Positions 33,210-45,602 are shown, counted from the stretch's first letter. The stretch is 64,000 nucleotides of DNA from Megalonaias nervosa (GCA_016617855.1 JAECUM010031314.1:1-64000); one strand, 5' to 3'. Notes: a model not told the origin generated them from the sequence alone. Made by a program: numbers and translations.

Positions 33210-33217
33210 TGACTATA

Positions 33218-33546
33218 GTTATAAAGCTGTCTGCCTTTTTCTCCAAACATTTTGACGTTGAGGTATTAGCGGTTTAGTGAGACGAAACAGAAAGCCAGGT
33301 ACAAGATCCATTTTTTGTTTACACCATGCAACCTTCTTGCAATACTGTTCAGGAATTAGCAATTTAATAAAGAAAATATTTCAGACGATGGTGAGAAACG
33401 ATTACATTGTAGCGTTATTCTGGCATCTCGCTTCAGGTTTCATTTCACGACTTGTCGAAAGTTGCCGAGTGGAATCAAGCGTTATACAAGTACTTTAATT
33501 GCATTTTGTTTTGTGTACACCACTTTTGAACAGACTGAATACCAGT
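33218..33546. other. Short gap
   Basis: Nothing recognised between Tigger and the RT relic. Confidence 0.4.
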
Positions 33547-33750
33547 CTAAAGATTATAATCGACGACCGGTGAACTGATCAAATGGTGAATAGTTGTGTC
33601 GCCTTTGACCTCGTAATAACAGTATTTATGACATAATGGCAAATCGTTTATATACATTAGAAAAAGGACAGGTCTAAGAACTGAGCCTCTAATATCACTG
33701 AACTTTTGGACGGGGGGGGGAGGAGTTTTGACCCGGAAATAATTTCCCAA
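33547..33750 (-). pseudogene. Reverse-transcriptase relic
   Basis: Minus strand 'RGSVLRPVLFLMYINDLPL' is an RT motif region; a damaged 'DTTIH' follows where 'ADDTTI' is usual. It is the same part of the protein as the relic at 30440-30790, so it is a separate copy. Confidence 0.65.
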
Positions 33751-34036
33751 TGTTTTGACCTAAAGCATGTTCTTTAGGGTACAATAAATACCACTATAAC
33801 AAATACGATATTATGCATTGGTAGTCTAAAATTTCGCATGACTTAAAAAAAAAAAATCAACTGACCCCTCGTTTTAAGATCTGTTATCCTTACTGTGCAC
33901 ATTAAAGTAATGCGGGTCTGGCTGTGGGTAACATGGGACACAAGTTTAAGTGAATCGTATGATAAACCGGTCCTGAGGTTTCGTACACAATGTCTTCTTA
34001 CCGGATTTACTTCATGGCAATTATTTCTACCTAGCT

Positions 34037-36103
34037 CAGGGGTGGGCAAAGTGCGGCCCGCGGGCCACATGCGGCCCGCCATAGAGTTTTTGTGGCCCCC
34101 CAAGACATTCAGAAAACCCCGCCTTGAACTGAGATTTGCTTCATGCCCGCGACCGAAAGTTCGTCTCGTGTTTTCCATTAGAGCGGCTACGTCAATGCGC
34201 GTGCGCAGACAATGTAAATACGCACTTTTCCGGTTTGTCAGTTTTATTTCATATTTGTCTTTGCAACAGTAAAATTTAAAAATTTCCAAATTAAGTGGGG
34301 CCATGAACCCTCCGAAAAAGCGTAAAATTGGTGATGAATCCCGTGTGTTTAATGAAGAATGGACACACAAATATTTCTTTGGTAACACAGGCAAGAAAGC
34401 AGTGTTTACCGTGTCATGAAACGATTGCCGTATTTAAGGAATACAATCTGAAACGACACCACGAAACAAAACATAACGATTTTGGCGGCAAACTTTCTGA
34501 GGACGAACGCAAGAAGAAAGCTGCAGATTGTGTTACGAAGTTGAAGAAGCAACAAACATTATTTACAAAGCAATCAACACTTCAGGATAGTGCTACAGAG
34601 GCCATTTTCATGATAGCCTACAATCTCGCTAAACGCAACAAGCCTTTTTCGGATGGCGAGTTTGTTAAGCAGTGTATGGTAGATTGTGCAAGCGTATTGT
34701 GTCCTGATGTGAGAAGCAAATTCAAAAACGTTTCATTGTCAAGAAGGACTATAGTGCGCCGCATTGACTCAATCAGTGACGAACTAACAGAACAGCTGAA
34801 GACCACGAGCAAAGATTTTGTTTGGTTTTCATTGGCACTGGATGAAAGCACAGATAATAAAGACACTGCGCAGTTACTCATTTTTATCCGTGGAATTAAT
34901 GAACATTTTGTCATCACAGAGGAATTACTAGGCCTGGAATCAATGACAAGTACAACCACTGGTCAGGACTTGTTTGAGTGTGCTGTAAATTGTGTTGAGA
35001 AAAATGGCTTGTCATGGAATAGAATGGCAAGCATTACAACAGATGGGGCAAGAGCTTTTACTGGAAAAAATGTGGGTATGGTTAAGCTTTTAAAAAAACA
35101 AGTTACAAACACAAGACGCAGACAGTGATGTCTTGTCATTTCATTGCATTTTGCATCAGGAAAGCCTTTGTAAAGCTGCACTGGACTTAAAACATGTGAT
35201 AGAACCTGTTGTAAGTGTGGTGAACATAATCAGAGCAAGGGCACTCAACCATCGACAGTTCAAATCAGTGCTTGAGGATATGGAGGCAGATTATGAAGAT
35301 GTAATTTACCACAACAGTGTGAGGTGGTTGAGTTTGGGCAAAGTGATAAAAAGAGTCTGGGTATTGCAGAATGAAATCCTCTTATTTCTGGATATGAAGG
35401 GGATTTCTTGTGATTTTGTGACCAAAATGGGATGTGAGGAGTGGAGATATGAGATGATGTTTGCTGCTGATATATTTGAGAAACTGAATGAACTGAATGT
35501 GACATGGCAGGGAAAGGGGTTGTTCGCACATGAAATGTGGAAGCATGTAAAATCATTCAATGCAGAACTAGGTCTATTTGCAAGGCAAGCAGGTGAGGGC
35601 AAGTTTTGTCATTTCCCTTTATTAGGAAAAGAGAAAGTGCCTGAAAGTGTTTCCGCTAAGATTAGGGATCATTTGCAGAGGTTGGAGGGCGAGGTCACAA
35701 GAAGATTTCAGGACTTCAAGAAGACTGAGCCTAAATTTAATTTGCTGTCTTCTCCAATCACTGCAGGCGGTGATGAGAATCTCAACAAACAACTTCACTC
35801 CCGATTTCAAACAAATTGTAAAAAAGTGTGATAGGGTGCACTTGTCTCATTAAACTGATTCTATAATTAAATATGCTAGCAGCTAGAAATCTAGATAATA
35901 TGACATTAGCACAATAAATAAATTTAATAAAACTACCACTTTTGTTTAAGTTTTATTTATTGATTTTTATGATACCATTTATACTTTTTCTGAAATGAAA
36001 TGTAATGTTAACTAAAGAATACAATCATTTTAAACGGTGCGGCCCTCCGCTAAAATCCGCTACCACAAAGTGGCCCCCGAGCCAAAACAATTGCCCACCC
36101 CTG
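34037..36103 (+). mobile_element. hAT transposon 2 (2,067 bp), complete ends, truncated gene
   Basis: A perfect 8-bp target duplication 'acctagct' (34029-34036, 36104-36111). The ends are 'caggggtgggcaaagtgcgg' and the complement 'caggggtgggcaattg'. Subterminal 'gcggcccgc' blocks are present. It encodes a BED-type transposase that lacks its C-terminus. Confidence 0.96.
34303..35831 (+). pseudogene. hAT-2 transposase (GTF2IRD2/ZBED-like), frameshifted and C-terminally truncated
   Basis: Begins MNPPKKRKIGDESRVFNEEW at 34303. A two-base loss near 34400 shifts the frame in the BED finger ('CLPCHETIAVFKEYNLKRHH'). The core keeps 'LALDESTDNKD' and 'ITTDGARAFTGKNVG', both expected Asp residues. A one-base gain near 35108 shifts again before 'LSFHCILHQESLCKAALD'. 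The last frame ends at 35829-35831 just after 'NLLSSPIT', so the hATC dimerisation region is absent. An internal deletion before the 3' end explains the short length (about 510 codons against about 620 for hAT-1). Confidence 0.9.
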
Positions 36104-36111
36104 ACCTAGCT

Positions 36112-39100
36112 GGTAAATTCGTCGGGCTGAAGTTATCAGGTTGACAGATTGTATTTGTTTTCAGCTCTTTTGTCTTTACATTTAGTAATACAATGATAAA
36201 GCCAGCCATAATGTTCAGTTCCCTTTACATAAAACATTATTGTGGTTACGTATACAGTAATAGTCACCATAAGATCCATACTGAATTTTGTACGCAATTC
36301 AATTGCTTCAACTCTGTATCAAAGCCTAGCAACGGTAAAATCCAACACTGTCCAATCGATGACCACTGTGATGCCACGAATTACAAATAACCATATGGAA
36401 ATGACAGCCAGATTAAATTCTTCCTGTGCAATAGTTTTACCTTTTAATGAAGATGAATTAATCACACCAGGAATTTCCGAGGTAGAATTAAAGTAAACTC
36501 CACACTGAACAATTTCATGCTCGTTTCTACACATCTTGTGCAAGATTAATTTCCACATTCGAAATTTAATGCGTAATCCTAGACTTGATCTCAAATGGAT
36601 ATATTTTCTGAAATGATATTCCGAGTTGGTATTTAATAGATTCTTGTAATTTCCCTGATCTCGTTTTGTTTAAACCAATTTATTTTTTCAGTTCATAAAA
36701 TACACTAGAAATATTTAGAGTTTCTTTCACCTATGCAATGAGCTCACATCTTGTACGTTCTAGATACGAGTTGAAATAAAGAATCGTGGTTTCAGGAACT
36801 CAAGTTCTAAATGGAAATGAAAACTACTCAAAATTTAAAACCTTTTCTTAACAGTATGCACTAAATTGCAGCTGTTCAGAACATAAATTGCTGTTGATGA
36901 ACATTTCTCAATGAATCAGAAGCTACATTGTGTAGTGGCCATCTGGTGAGGTCCGACAGTTTCGAAAAATGTACCTACGTGGCATGTTCCGCCTTGTTCG
37001 CGAAATGAGGACTGCGGGTTCAAGGAACTACTACCCCAACTAAACAGTGAAGACCTGATCCTAGTTAGAAAACCTCTAACAATGAATTCACTGGTTAAAA
37101 CTGACAAAAGCAACACACCAGGGCCTGAAACGCATCTATTCTACACTTGTATCAGTTTAGTTCACATAATAAACAAAAAGGCTTTGATGAAGCATTCTGA
37201 TCTTCAGCAGCAAAACTTTGATTTCGAAGTTTTGCATACATGACCCTACCTGATGTGGAGTGGGCAGATACCATAAAGGATGGTCAAAAAAAAAGTTTTA
37301 AAAAATTTCCTCTACGTCTCCATATGAGGAATCAGAGGGCACATCACGGGCCATTCGCTCATTTAAATTAAAATAACTAAAGGTAAGGCGGATTTACAAT
37401 ATATTACAGGACTTGGAAAGAAATTACACAAATATGAATCTATGTACTTACTGTACAAGCTGAAACTTCATGTAGATGCTTCAAGTGCATTACAGAATAT
37501 CTCTTGCCTACAACTTACTCCTGTGAATACATTTTCACAAGTCCAATTTACGCAACCTTTCTTGTATCATACAATCTTAAAAAATCTAGAAACGGACCCT
37601 TCTATATGATGCTGATTCACGGTAAACACGGAGAATGTGCGCATGCATAAAGAATGCAATCCATGTGACAATGCACAAACGTTAATTTGTACGAGGCATT
37701 TATCCTCTGTACAAGGTATTTATCCAACATTTAACAGGAGTCACAAAATATTGTAGATTCGAAGAATAATTTCAGTTGCAGGCAACCCATGTTACTAGTT
37801 TTCATGGATAATGGCATCTGACTTGCATGTTATTTGTTTATTTCCACCCACATTCCCCCCACCCCCATTGATATTTCAGTGTTAATTGCGTGCTGAAATC
37901 TTCGCGAGATTTATTTCGCTGGCAATGTACTGGCTGTTGAATTTACATAAGCAATTTAAATTGCTTTAGATAAATAATTGTGCAATTGATAACAAATTCC
38001 AATTAAGCCAACAAATTCCGTTCAGCAATTCGATTGCTGAAAAATGCTTTTTCTTTGAAAAGTTTGCTGAAAAGATATCGCTATGCCTGGAATTTGAATA
38101 CTGTTTTCAAACTAATTTTGGAATTAGGGTGGGAGAGTTGCTGGGATACTTTTTCCTTTCATCTCGAGATGAAAAAAAAGCATGTTTAACTATATGGGCA
38201 ATTTCTGTACACGTCACATATTTAGCGCCCTCTGTACGTCAATAAACACAAAGTTTGTTGTATAATTAGCTGCTGACCATATTTTTTATTGTTTAGGCAG
38301 TCACAAATAGAAAAACTAATATCAAGTTTGTAAATTTTTATGCTCGTTCTATTTAAATTGGCTTGAACAAGATGCTTAAGCTTCATTGGTACACATGACA
38401 TCCGTTTACTTGCACAAGTTCGTAACTGCAGTTTTAGATAATGCAAACTTTCTCCCTTAAAATGCAAATTTTTTAAAACAATTAACTGCAGTTCCCAGAT
38501 TATCAAATGACGTTTCTTTTAAATCTTTGACTCCGGTAAATTAGAAACCGGTAGGCGTTGTCAACAATGTCTTTAGAAGAATCCAAAAATGCTCATTTGT
38601 GGGTGGATAAACACGATCCAACAAAGCCTTTTAAAACATAAACGAGTGAAATGCATACAAATAAGGTGCTAATTATTAATTTACAGACTCCTGCATCATT
38701 TGTCTATTGGAAATGCACACTGTAGACAGAGATAGAACTAGTTAATATCAGTAAAGATAAATCCATCAGGTCTTTAACATGTAACATGTCTGTAAACTTT
38801 TATAGTATACGGTTATTTTACTGATAGTTACAGTGCATACAAACTATTGTAATTACTGATGCCTATTCTATGAATAAGGATGCGCTGATCTTAATAATTT
38901 TTAGAATGGTTTTAGATTTAATAGCAGAATCGTTCAAAAATCATTGCTCTATCGTGCTCACTTGTACTGCGATGATACGCAATCTCCGAGATATTGACCT
39001 ACAAAGAGCAGCAAACCGCGCCATCTATTGGTTTGCTATCAAATGGTGCAGCCAAAGATTTTATCCCAGATAATTCATTGCTCCCGTTGGACCTAACACA

Positions 39101-39124
39101 ACGATATCAGCAACAGTTATAAAA
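36112..39124. other. Long gap with no recognised feature
   Basis: About 3 kb, AT-rich. I see a short C-rich run near 37855 and no coding frame with recognisable motifs, no tandem repeat and no terminal repeat. Confidence 0.4.
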
Positions 39125-39262
39125 CAGTAGTAATTATTACCATAATTTTTATTACTGTCTCAAACACAATTATTAACAGCTTTTCCCACCGTTATAATTG
39201 TCATTATTACCGCTATTACTATCACTATCAGTAACATTATCACTATTATTATTGCTATATTT
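39125..39262. repeat. Cryptic ATT/ACT simple repeat
   Basis: Low-complexity run of 'att', 'act' and 'atc' triplets. Confidence 0.7.
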
Positions 39263-39430
39263 ATTAAACAGACTAGTGGCTCAAAATCAACAAACTATTT
39301 AATTAAAAAGTCTGGACTTAAACAAGCAATGATTTCACTTTTGCGAAGGTGCTCGTTTCGAGTCTGCTTGCTGTAAACTGCTTGTTAAAAACTGTATGTA
39401 TAGTCTATTTATAAACTTTGAATATATATA

Positions 39431-39555
39431 GGTTAATGCATTTGTATGTGAAAATATGCACGAGGTGTTTTTCTGAGCAATATTGCACAACCTTGGGAGT
39501 GCAATATTGCTCCGAAAACAACACGTTTATATTTTCCCATACAAATGCAGTAACC
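39431..39555. mobile_element. Foldback element, 125 bp
   Basis: Arms of about 57 bp: the left begins 'ggttaatgcatttgtatg', the right ends with the complement '...catacaaatgcagtaacc'; loop about 10 bp. Arms differ at about ten sites. The flanks are AT-rich, so a target duplication is not clear. Confidence 0.8.
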
Positions 39556-39904
39556 TTTTTATTATATATTAATTTTGTTTATCTACCTAAGGTTAAATAA
39601 TGAGAAGAACACATCACAAAAAAAGAAAAAGTAATTGAATATATGCCATACTTCAACGTAAGAACACAATCGTAGATTCATCAATACACAGTAACATCAT
39701 TTATGCGCATATAGCACCGCCTAGCAACCCAATATTGTATCACAATAGTTAAACGGGGAAAATTGCAAAACAGCTGTTGCGGTATTGACAAACAACAGAG
39801 GATTACTGTCAAAGTTGTATATCATGCCTTGCATCAACACCAAAGCAAATGACGGAGCCGCTAAAATGAGTTCTACCAGCCAACCCTTGGTGTCAAATTA
39901 GCAT

Positions 39905-40530
39905 GCACCTCAGTGGACTTCTTCCATCCGGAGTCTCTTTAATGGTACTTTTTCATGACTATCACGGTATCCAGTCGTTGAAATTATTAACTCAACATCT
40001 GCAAAAGCTGTCATTCCGCAGCTTGACAAAATATCTCCATCTGATTGGAATACCAGAAGTTTGTAACAACGGATAATGGACCTCGATTCAATGGGCAAGA
40101 GTTTACAAAATTTGCAGAATACATGGGATTTAAGCATAAAAAAGTACACCTATATGGCCTAAAGCCAACGGTGAAGCTGAAGGGTTTATGAGGACAATCG
40201 GAAAAGCAATAAAAGCAACTAATGCAGAACATAAAAGTTGGAAACTCGAAAAGCGTACAGCTTTTTACGCAATTACAGAGCCACACCTAATGCAACAAAT
40301 CTCCCGCCGAGGTGTTTCTTGGATGAAAAATGAGAACAAAACTCCCAAGTATACAAATACTATCCGACGACAACAAAACTAGGAAAACGGATATTGAGAA
40401 AAGGAAAAGATGAAGAGCTATGCAGATAAAACTAGAAAAGCGAAGAAGTCAAATTTCAAAGTTGGAGACAGCGTTCTAGTTAAGCAAGAAAAGCGAGGCA
40501 AGTTGTCAACTCCATTCAAAGTTGCTTTGT
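39905..40530 (+). pseudogene. Ty3/gypsy integrase core, inverted relative to its pol gene
   Basis: Plus strand, in several frames: 'RYPVVEIINSTSAKAVIPQL', then 'DNGPRFNGQEFTKFAEYMGF' (second catalytic Asp), 'PKANGEAEGFMRTIGKAIKA' (catalytic Glu), and the C-terminal 'SNFKVGDSVLVKQEKRGKLS'. Frame changes lie near 40010, 40060, 40150 and 40260, with a stop at 40381. The zinc-finger part that should precede it lies on the other strand at 40531-40660. Confidence 0.85.
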
Positions 40531-43341
40531 CTTGGCTATGCCCTGATGGCCTTCAAGTGCTAGCTCTATCATTATATTGTGTAGCCCTTTCGGTATTACC
40601 AGTTTCCTGTCACACTGTAGGACAACACCTATTGTAAATGGAACGCTCGTTGAGTTCATGTCTGAGTCTTCAAAATGTGTCCAAGGTTTTATTTTGTTTG
40701 TATGAATGTTTCCAATTTCCAGATTTTATCAATTTGATAATATATTGAAGGTCCTGGTCCACTAAAACAGCCATCTGAATTTCTTCAGTGGTCATAGCTT
40801 TGGGTACATATTTAATGGATATCAATTGAACATAAGCTTCAGCAACTTCAGAATGTTTACAGCATCCAGTTCCAGCCTTGAGATGTCGCGAAATTTAATC
40901 TGCTGCATTTGTTTTACTTGGCTTGTATAATACTTTGAAATTGTATGCTTGTAATCTCAATCGCCATCTCTCGATTGTTGTAGGCGGTCGTGATTTTGGA
41001 TTGTTGAAAATGACTTCCAGGAACTTGTGGTCACTGATTAGCTTAAACGTATGATAGAACAGGTACAGATGGAAGTGCTATCAACTCCAGACTATTGACA
41101 GTGCTTTACCTGGATAGTTTCGTATTTTGACACATCCCTAACTTTTAAAGTAGAAGGCATGAACCTAATTATGATAAGCCTAGCATTTATAAATTCACAC
41201 AGAAGCTAAATCTGTAATGTGGTTTAGATTTACTTTGAGCTAGGCTTGAAAATGGGTTGGCTTGTTTGGTGACTGCCTGTCACAGTTAGACTAGCATTGG
41301 AGATCAAATGCGAAACTTGGGCTGCAAATGAACAGCCGACTTGGGTTACGTATTTACATATGTCTGCTACAGAGGTAAATATCTAAAAATCGAGATGGTT
41401 GAGGGGTGATGAAAAGTATGCTAATTTGTTACAGTACTAGTGAACTTTATTCATGCATAAGGCACATACTGATTATTTTAGCCGCCTTGTCACAGGAAAA
41501 TATTCAAAATAGCTCTTTTCTGTCAAAAATGAATGTAAAAAGTGGGGTTGGTGGCAGTGTTGGTTCAGTATAGAAGCCACCATTTGTATAAGGAATTAAC
41601 CTGATTGCCGCCGTCAAAACCTCACATACATGCTTTCTACAAAAATCATTAGTTTGTTTTTATTTGTATCCTCAGTGTAAAATTATTCTCATTTTTCTGC
41701 AATAGGTCATTGTCGGATCAAAATTCACCAGCTAAACTGTCCAGTGAAACCTGAGTTAATAACGCGCCTTGACCGACAGGATCTATAATTAATTGTGTTT
41801 CCTTGTTATGATCGAAATACGCTATTATTGCGTCACTTGCTAGATCTTGTTTGAGTTTTTGAAACGATTTCTCGTGTTTTTCAATCCATTCCCATAGCTA
41901 ATTTTGCTTTGTTTAAGGCTCGATTGGGCTCAATGATTGTTGAATAATTTGGGATAAATCGTCCCACATGGCTTGTCATGCATAGAAAACTGCGTACTTC
42001 TGATGTGTTTGATGAAATACTGGCACTTTTAATTGCTTCCACTTAACTTGGAGCTGGAAAAATTCCATCTATTTGACTCACACTTGTGTTTATTGAGTGT
42101 CATACCCTTTACCTTTATGCGTGTGAATATAAAGTCTAGACTTTTGTCATGTTCTTCCTGAGTGTGACCAAATACTAGAATATCATCGATAATATTCCTT
42201 GTGCCGTATAGTCCTTCCAGTGCTTTACAGAGTGTGTGTTGAAATATCTCCTCTGCAGACGATTTTCCGAAAATAAGGCGCTTATATCTCCGTAGTCCAA
42301 TATGAGTCAATAATGTTGCAATGTTTCTTGATTTTTCGTCCGATTCCAGTTGATGGTAGCCCGACTTTATATCAAGCTTGGAAAACACGGTTGCACCGTT
42401 GAGATCTGCTATAAGATCGTCTATTGTTGGTGTGATGTGTCTCTCGCGTAGTACCACTTCAATGAGCAAACGCATACCAACGCAGATCCCGATTTGGAGC
42501 AACAACAACTGGAGATACCACGGAGTTGGTACATCTACCTTTTCAATAATGTCTAATTTTTCAAGTCTTTCCAACTCTTTTTAAACTTTCTTCCGAATGT
42601 GAAATTGAATACGACAGTGGGGCTGAGTTATAGATATTACAGTATCATCAGTTTGAAGGTTTATCTGTACGTCTTCTAGTTTTCCAGTTCCTTTGAAGAT
42701 ATCTGTGAACTTCTTGCACACTTCTTCCGATTTGCCCTTCTCTGTAGCACAGATTCTTGAAACTATTTGTACCTGCATGCTTGATTTCATAGCTCAGTTG
42801 ATTTCCAATTTTTCCTTTGGTTACATAGAATGGAGCTGTAGTGAACCTATCTTTAGTTTCAATCTTGGCTTGATATTGCCAACTATGTGTAATTTGGTTT
42901 CTGATCCATAGGCAGATACATTTCTGTCTGTTTTCTGCACTTTAGGTTTCAGCTTTTCAAATGTATGTTTGTCCAAGACATTAATGCTTGATGCTGTGTT
43001 AATCAGCACCTCTATTTTTGTTCCATCTACTTCTACCATTGTATGAGGTTGTTTTGGTTTAAGAGATTGATTTTGTCTCAGGTTTGCAGGCCAAAGGTGT
43101 ATTCTTTATTTGAGCTGTTAGCTGTACTGCCTCTATCTTGCTGGCTTTCTACTTGATTGACTTTGCTTTCTGCCTTGAGTCTTGATCTGCATACTTTTGC
43201 AAAATTGTTTGTCTTCTTACAGAAATTACATTGTCTCCTATTTGCAGAACGTTGCCTATCTTTGTGTGGATATTCGCCACCACAATTTCTGCATGCTTGG
43301 TTTCTGTGCTGTTGTTTGCTGCTGCCCTTAGCTTTCTCCAT
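40531..43341 (-). pseudogene. Ty3/gypsy gag-pol remnant: zinc knuckles, protease, RT, RNase H, integrase H2C2
   Basis: From the right: two CCHC-like knuckles (43280-43170), aspartic protease (43039-42821, 'LINTASSINVLDKHT', where 'DTG' has become 'NTA'), reverse transcriptase (42574-42029, 'FSKLDIKSGYHQL' and 'NIIDDILVFG', the latter for the usual Y/F-x-DD box), RNase H (about 41880-40690, 'LITDHKFLEVIFNNPKSRPP', 'IERWRLRLQAY') and the H2C2 integrase finger (about 40660-40531, 'VIPKGLHN...HQGIAKTK'). About 550 bp of unrelated sequence (roughly 41110-41700) interrupts RNase H. The protease active site is lost. The layout suggests an element of the 'K02A2.6-like' kind. Confidence 0.85.
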
Positions 43342-43497
43342 GAAATGTGTCTTGCTTCTGCGACGACTAGGTGCTTTTCCTTTGGTGATGTCATTGGCAT
43401 TTTCTCTCTCGGATATTTATATTTCTGTTGCTTGTCTGTCAGAGTTCTGTTATGGGAATAATTTTACTCATAACTTTAAGAAGAAATTTCTTCACCC

Positions 43498-43500
<3 letters not shown>

Positions 43501-43549
<49 letters not shown>
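43501..43549. repeat. (GA)n microsatellite
   Basis: About 24 units, directly next to the dispersed repeat at 43543-43660. Confidence 0.97.
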
Positions 43550-43551
<2 letters not shown>

Positions 43552-43660
43552 TGTTCAGGCTCTCTTACAAAGAGGTGTCATTCCTAGTGGTGTAGATACA
43601 GCTACATCTCGGGGAAGGCAGGCGAGAGGTTCGTAATCGACTGTAAGAGAAGGCGAATTT
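43543..43660. repeat. Dispersed repeat (inverted partner of 28172-28300)
   Basis: See 28172-28300. It lies about 200 bp upstream of the gypsy gag remnant in that element's direction, so it could be part of its leader or LTR, but I could not prove an LTR pair. Confidence 0.7.
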
Positions 43661-44301
43661 CTGAGCTCTGGCGAACGAACTGTATTTAAATAACTGATAA
43701 ATAAAGTTACATTCTAGATATAGAATTACATCTACATAAACTTTACAATTCAGACATAAGAAATACATATAAAATTACAATATTCCTTCAAGCTTACCAA
43801 TTTCATACAATTCTGTAATTTATTTATTTTAGAATATAATACAAATGATTAAATCATATAAATCCACGGTAGCCAAAGGTGTGTAAAAATTCAATATTTC
43901 AGACCAATACCGCAATTATTAGTAGAAATGTATTTTACTGAATTTAATCTAAAATACCAAAATATTAAACTTATTACTTAAAGAATATCTATTTTCTAAA
44001 TGAATTATTACTGAGTATGAAGTTGGTACAGAATTCGTCTTTTACAATAATCAATAGTATAATTACAAGGAAATATAAATTCTGTATACAATTCAACTTT
44101 CCAATACATTATAATAAAGAATAGTAAAGAAATATTAAAATAATACAAAAATGTTGCAAATGTGTCGATCTTAGAATGAACTCGTACCGTAACAATTTAA
44201 CGTTAAAAATCCCTTTATCCTAGAGAAAATCATACAAATATAGACAGTCGGTTACCTGCAAGAGAAGACGAATTTCGGAGCTCTGGCGAACGAACTAATT
44301 T
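43640..44301. repeat. Pair of about 45-bp direct repeats 610 bp apart
   Basis: The motif 'gagctctggcgaacgaact' with its flanks occurs at about 43640-43682 and 44255-44300. The space between is AT-rich without genes. Confidence 0.75.
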
Positions 44302-45398
44302 GCGCACTGCGGCGTCTCGCTTTATACGCGATATAGGATGTATCCTCGGGACCAAATAAGGACATACATTTTGTCGACTATGCGCCTTAGCTTTTCATCA
44401 GAACTCAAAAGTCCACTACTGTCTGTTTTCTATGGGTTTGTATACGTCATTAGATTTTTTTTTTAAATCTGCTCTAACAGTTTTTTGTGAAACATGTGAA
44501 ATATTGCTGATCTACTCAACAGAAAATAATTTGGTTTGCTCTACAAATCTTGCTACTGAATCTTAATTTACTGACTTAGAATATAAGAAATGCATTAAGT
44601 AATGCGATGGATTTTACAATTCTGACACAAAAAGCAGAATCTTTATTAATCCTACACACTTGTATTACAGGAATAAAAAATTGCTTTCAATACAATTAAG
44701 TGAAAAATTCAATCCTAACAGTTCTATGGCACGGGGAAGTGTAAAAAGATGCATTTGGTCCATCTCTTCACGAAATGCACGACGTCTAAGACGTGTTGAT
44801 AAATATCCTTGAATTACTTGTGATTTTATTTCTTTATCGACATCATTGAATTCCCACGTTGCTGAAGCTTGGTGTGGAAATTATCAATCGATTATCTGCT
44901 TTTTTGTTTTTCTCGACGAAATTTGAAGATTTCAAAATTCGTGGTTCTTCTTTGGTGCGAAGTAATTTGTCAATTTTTCTACGACGGTTGGGTAATCTTC
45001 ACTTGTCTCTTAGAGGGTTTCAAAAATGTCGTTTACTTCCTCTCTTGCATAGTGTAAAAGGACTGCACGTCGACGTTTTGTGTCTCTGATGTCCATTCTG
45101 AATAAAAAGTTATCACCCACTTCTTCCATCGGACATCAGGTGCATTTTCATGGACTGAGGATGGTGAGAAAATGGGCAAGCTTGCTTCCATTATCAGAGA
45201 TGTAGACTTTCACTACAAGTGTACAACACGATAGCAAGTCTGTAATACGTCTGTGAGACAGAACTGTTCTTATTCTTCCCTCATTATCCTGAGATTTGTC
45301 AGCTATATCCTTGTCGCCATTGTAATGTTTGGGTTTTGTAATGAGAGACCTGTTTCTACAAAAACATGTTTATTCCATAGCATACATACTATAACTGA
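44302..45398. other. Gap with no recognised feature
   Basis: No gene, tandem repeat or terminal repeat recognised. Confidence 0.4.
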
Positions 45399-45406
45399 CT
45401 TGCTTG

Positions 45407-45594
45407 CAGTGCCGGATTACCAAATAGGCAGAGCAGGAACAGGCCTATGGGCCCCACGCCTTTTAGAGGCCCCGCGACAACGGATCAAAATAATACTGAA
45501 TTGATTTGATCTTGACGAATTAGGAGATAATTTGCGAGGGGGACCCCGAGATTTCGACTGCCTATGGGCCTCCACAGGGTTTAATCCGGCACTG
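45407..45594. mobile_element. hAT-type MITE, 188 bp
   Basis: Terminal inverted repeats 'cagtgccggatta' and 'taatccggcactg' with a perfect 8-bp duplication 'cttgcttg' (45399-45406, 45595-45602). Internal 'cctatgggcc' motifs occur near both ends in the same orientation. No coding capacity. Confidence 0.95.
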
Positions 45595-45602
45595 CTTGCT
45601 TG

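Larger units (their letters stand above)
31052..33215 (+). mobile_element. pogo/Tigger DNA transposon (about 2.16 kb)
   Basis: TA duplications at 31050-31051 and 33216-33217. The ends are 'cattcggctccacttaaatg' and the complement 'tagtcaactccgtttatatg', an imperfect inverted repeat. The left 200 bp and right 80 bp are rich in a recurring 'cgcttaactgcata' motif. One CENP-B-like transposase is encoded on the plus strand. End calls are good to a few bases. Confidence 0.85.

Noticed and set aside
36916..37116. Minus-strand 66-codon frame in the 36-39 kb gap
   Set aside because: No known motif and no flanking exon; not distinguishable from chance.
43560..44301. LTR pair for the gypsy element
   Set aside because: Direct repeats of only about 45 bp were found, with no TG...CA ends, primer-binding site or polypurine tract that I could see.
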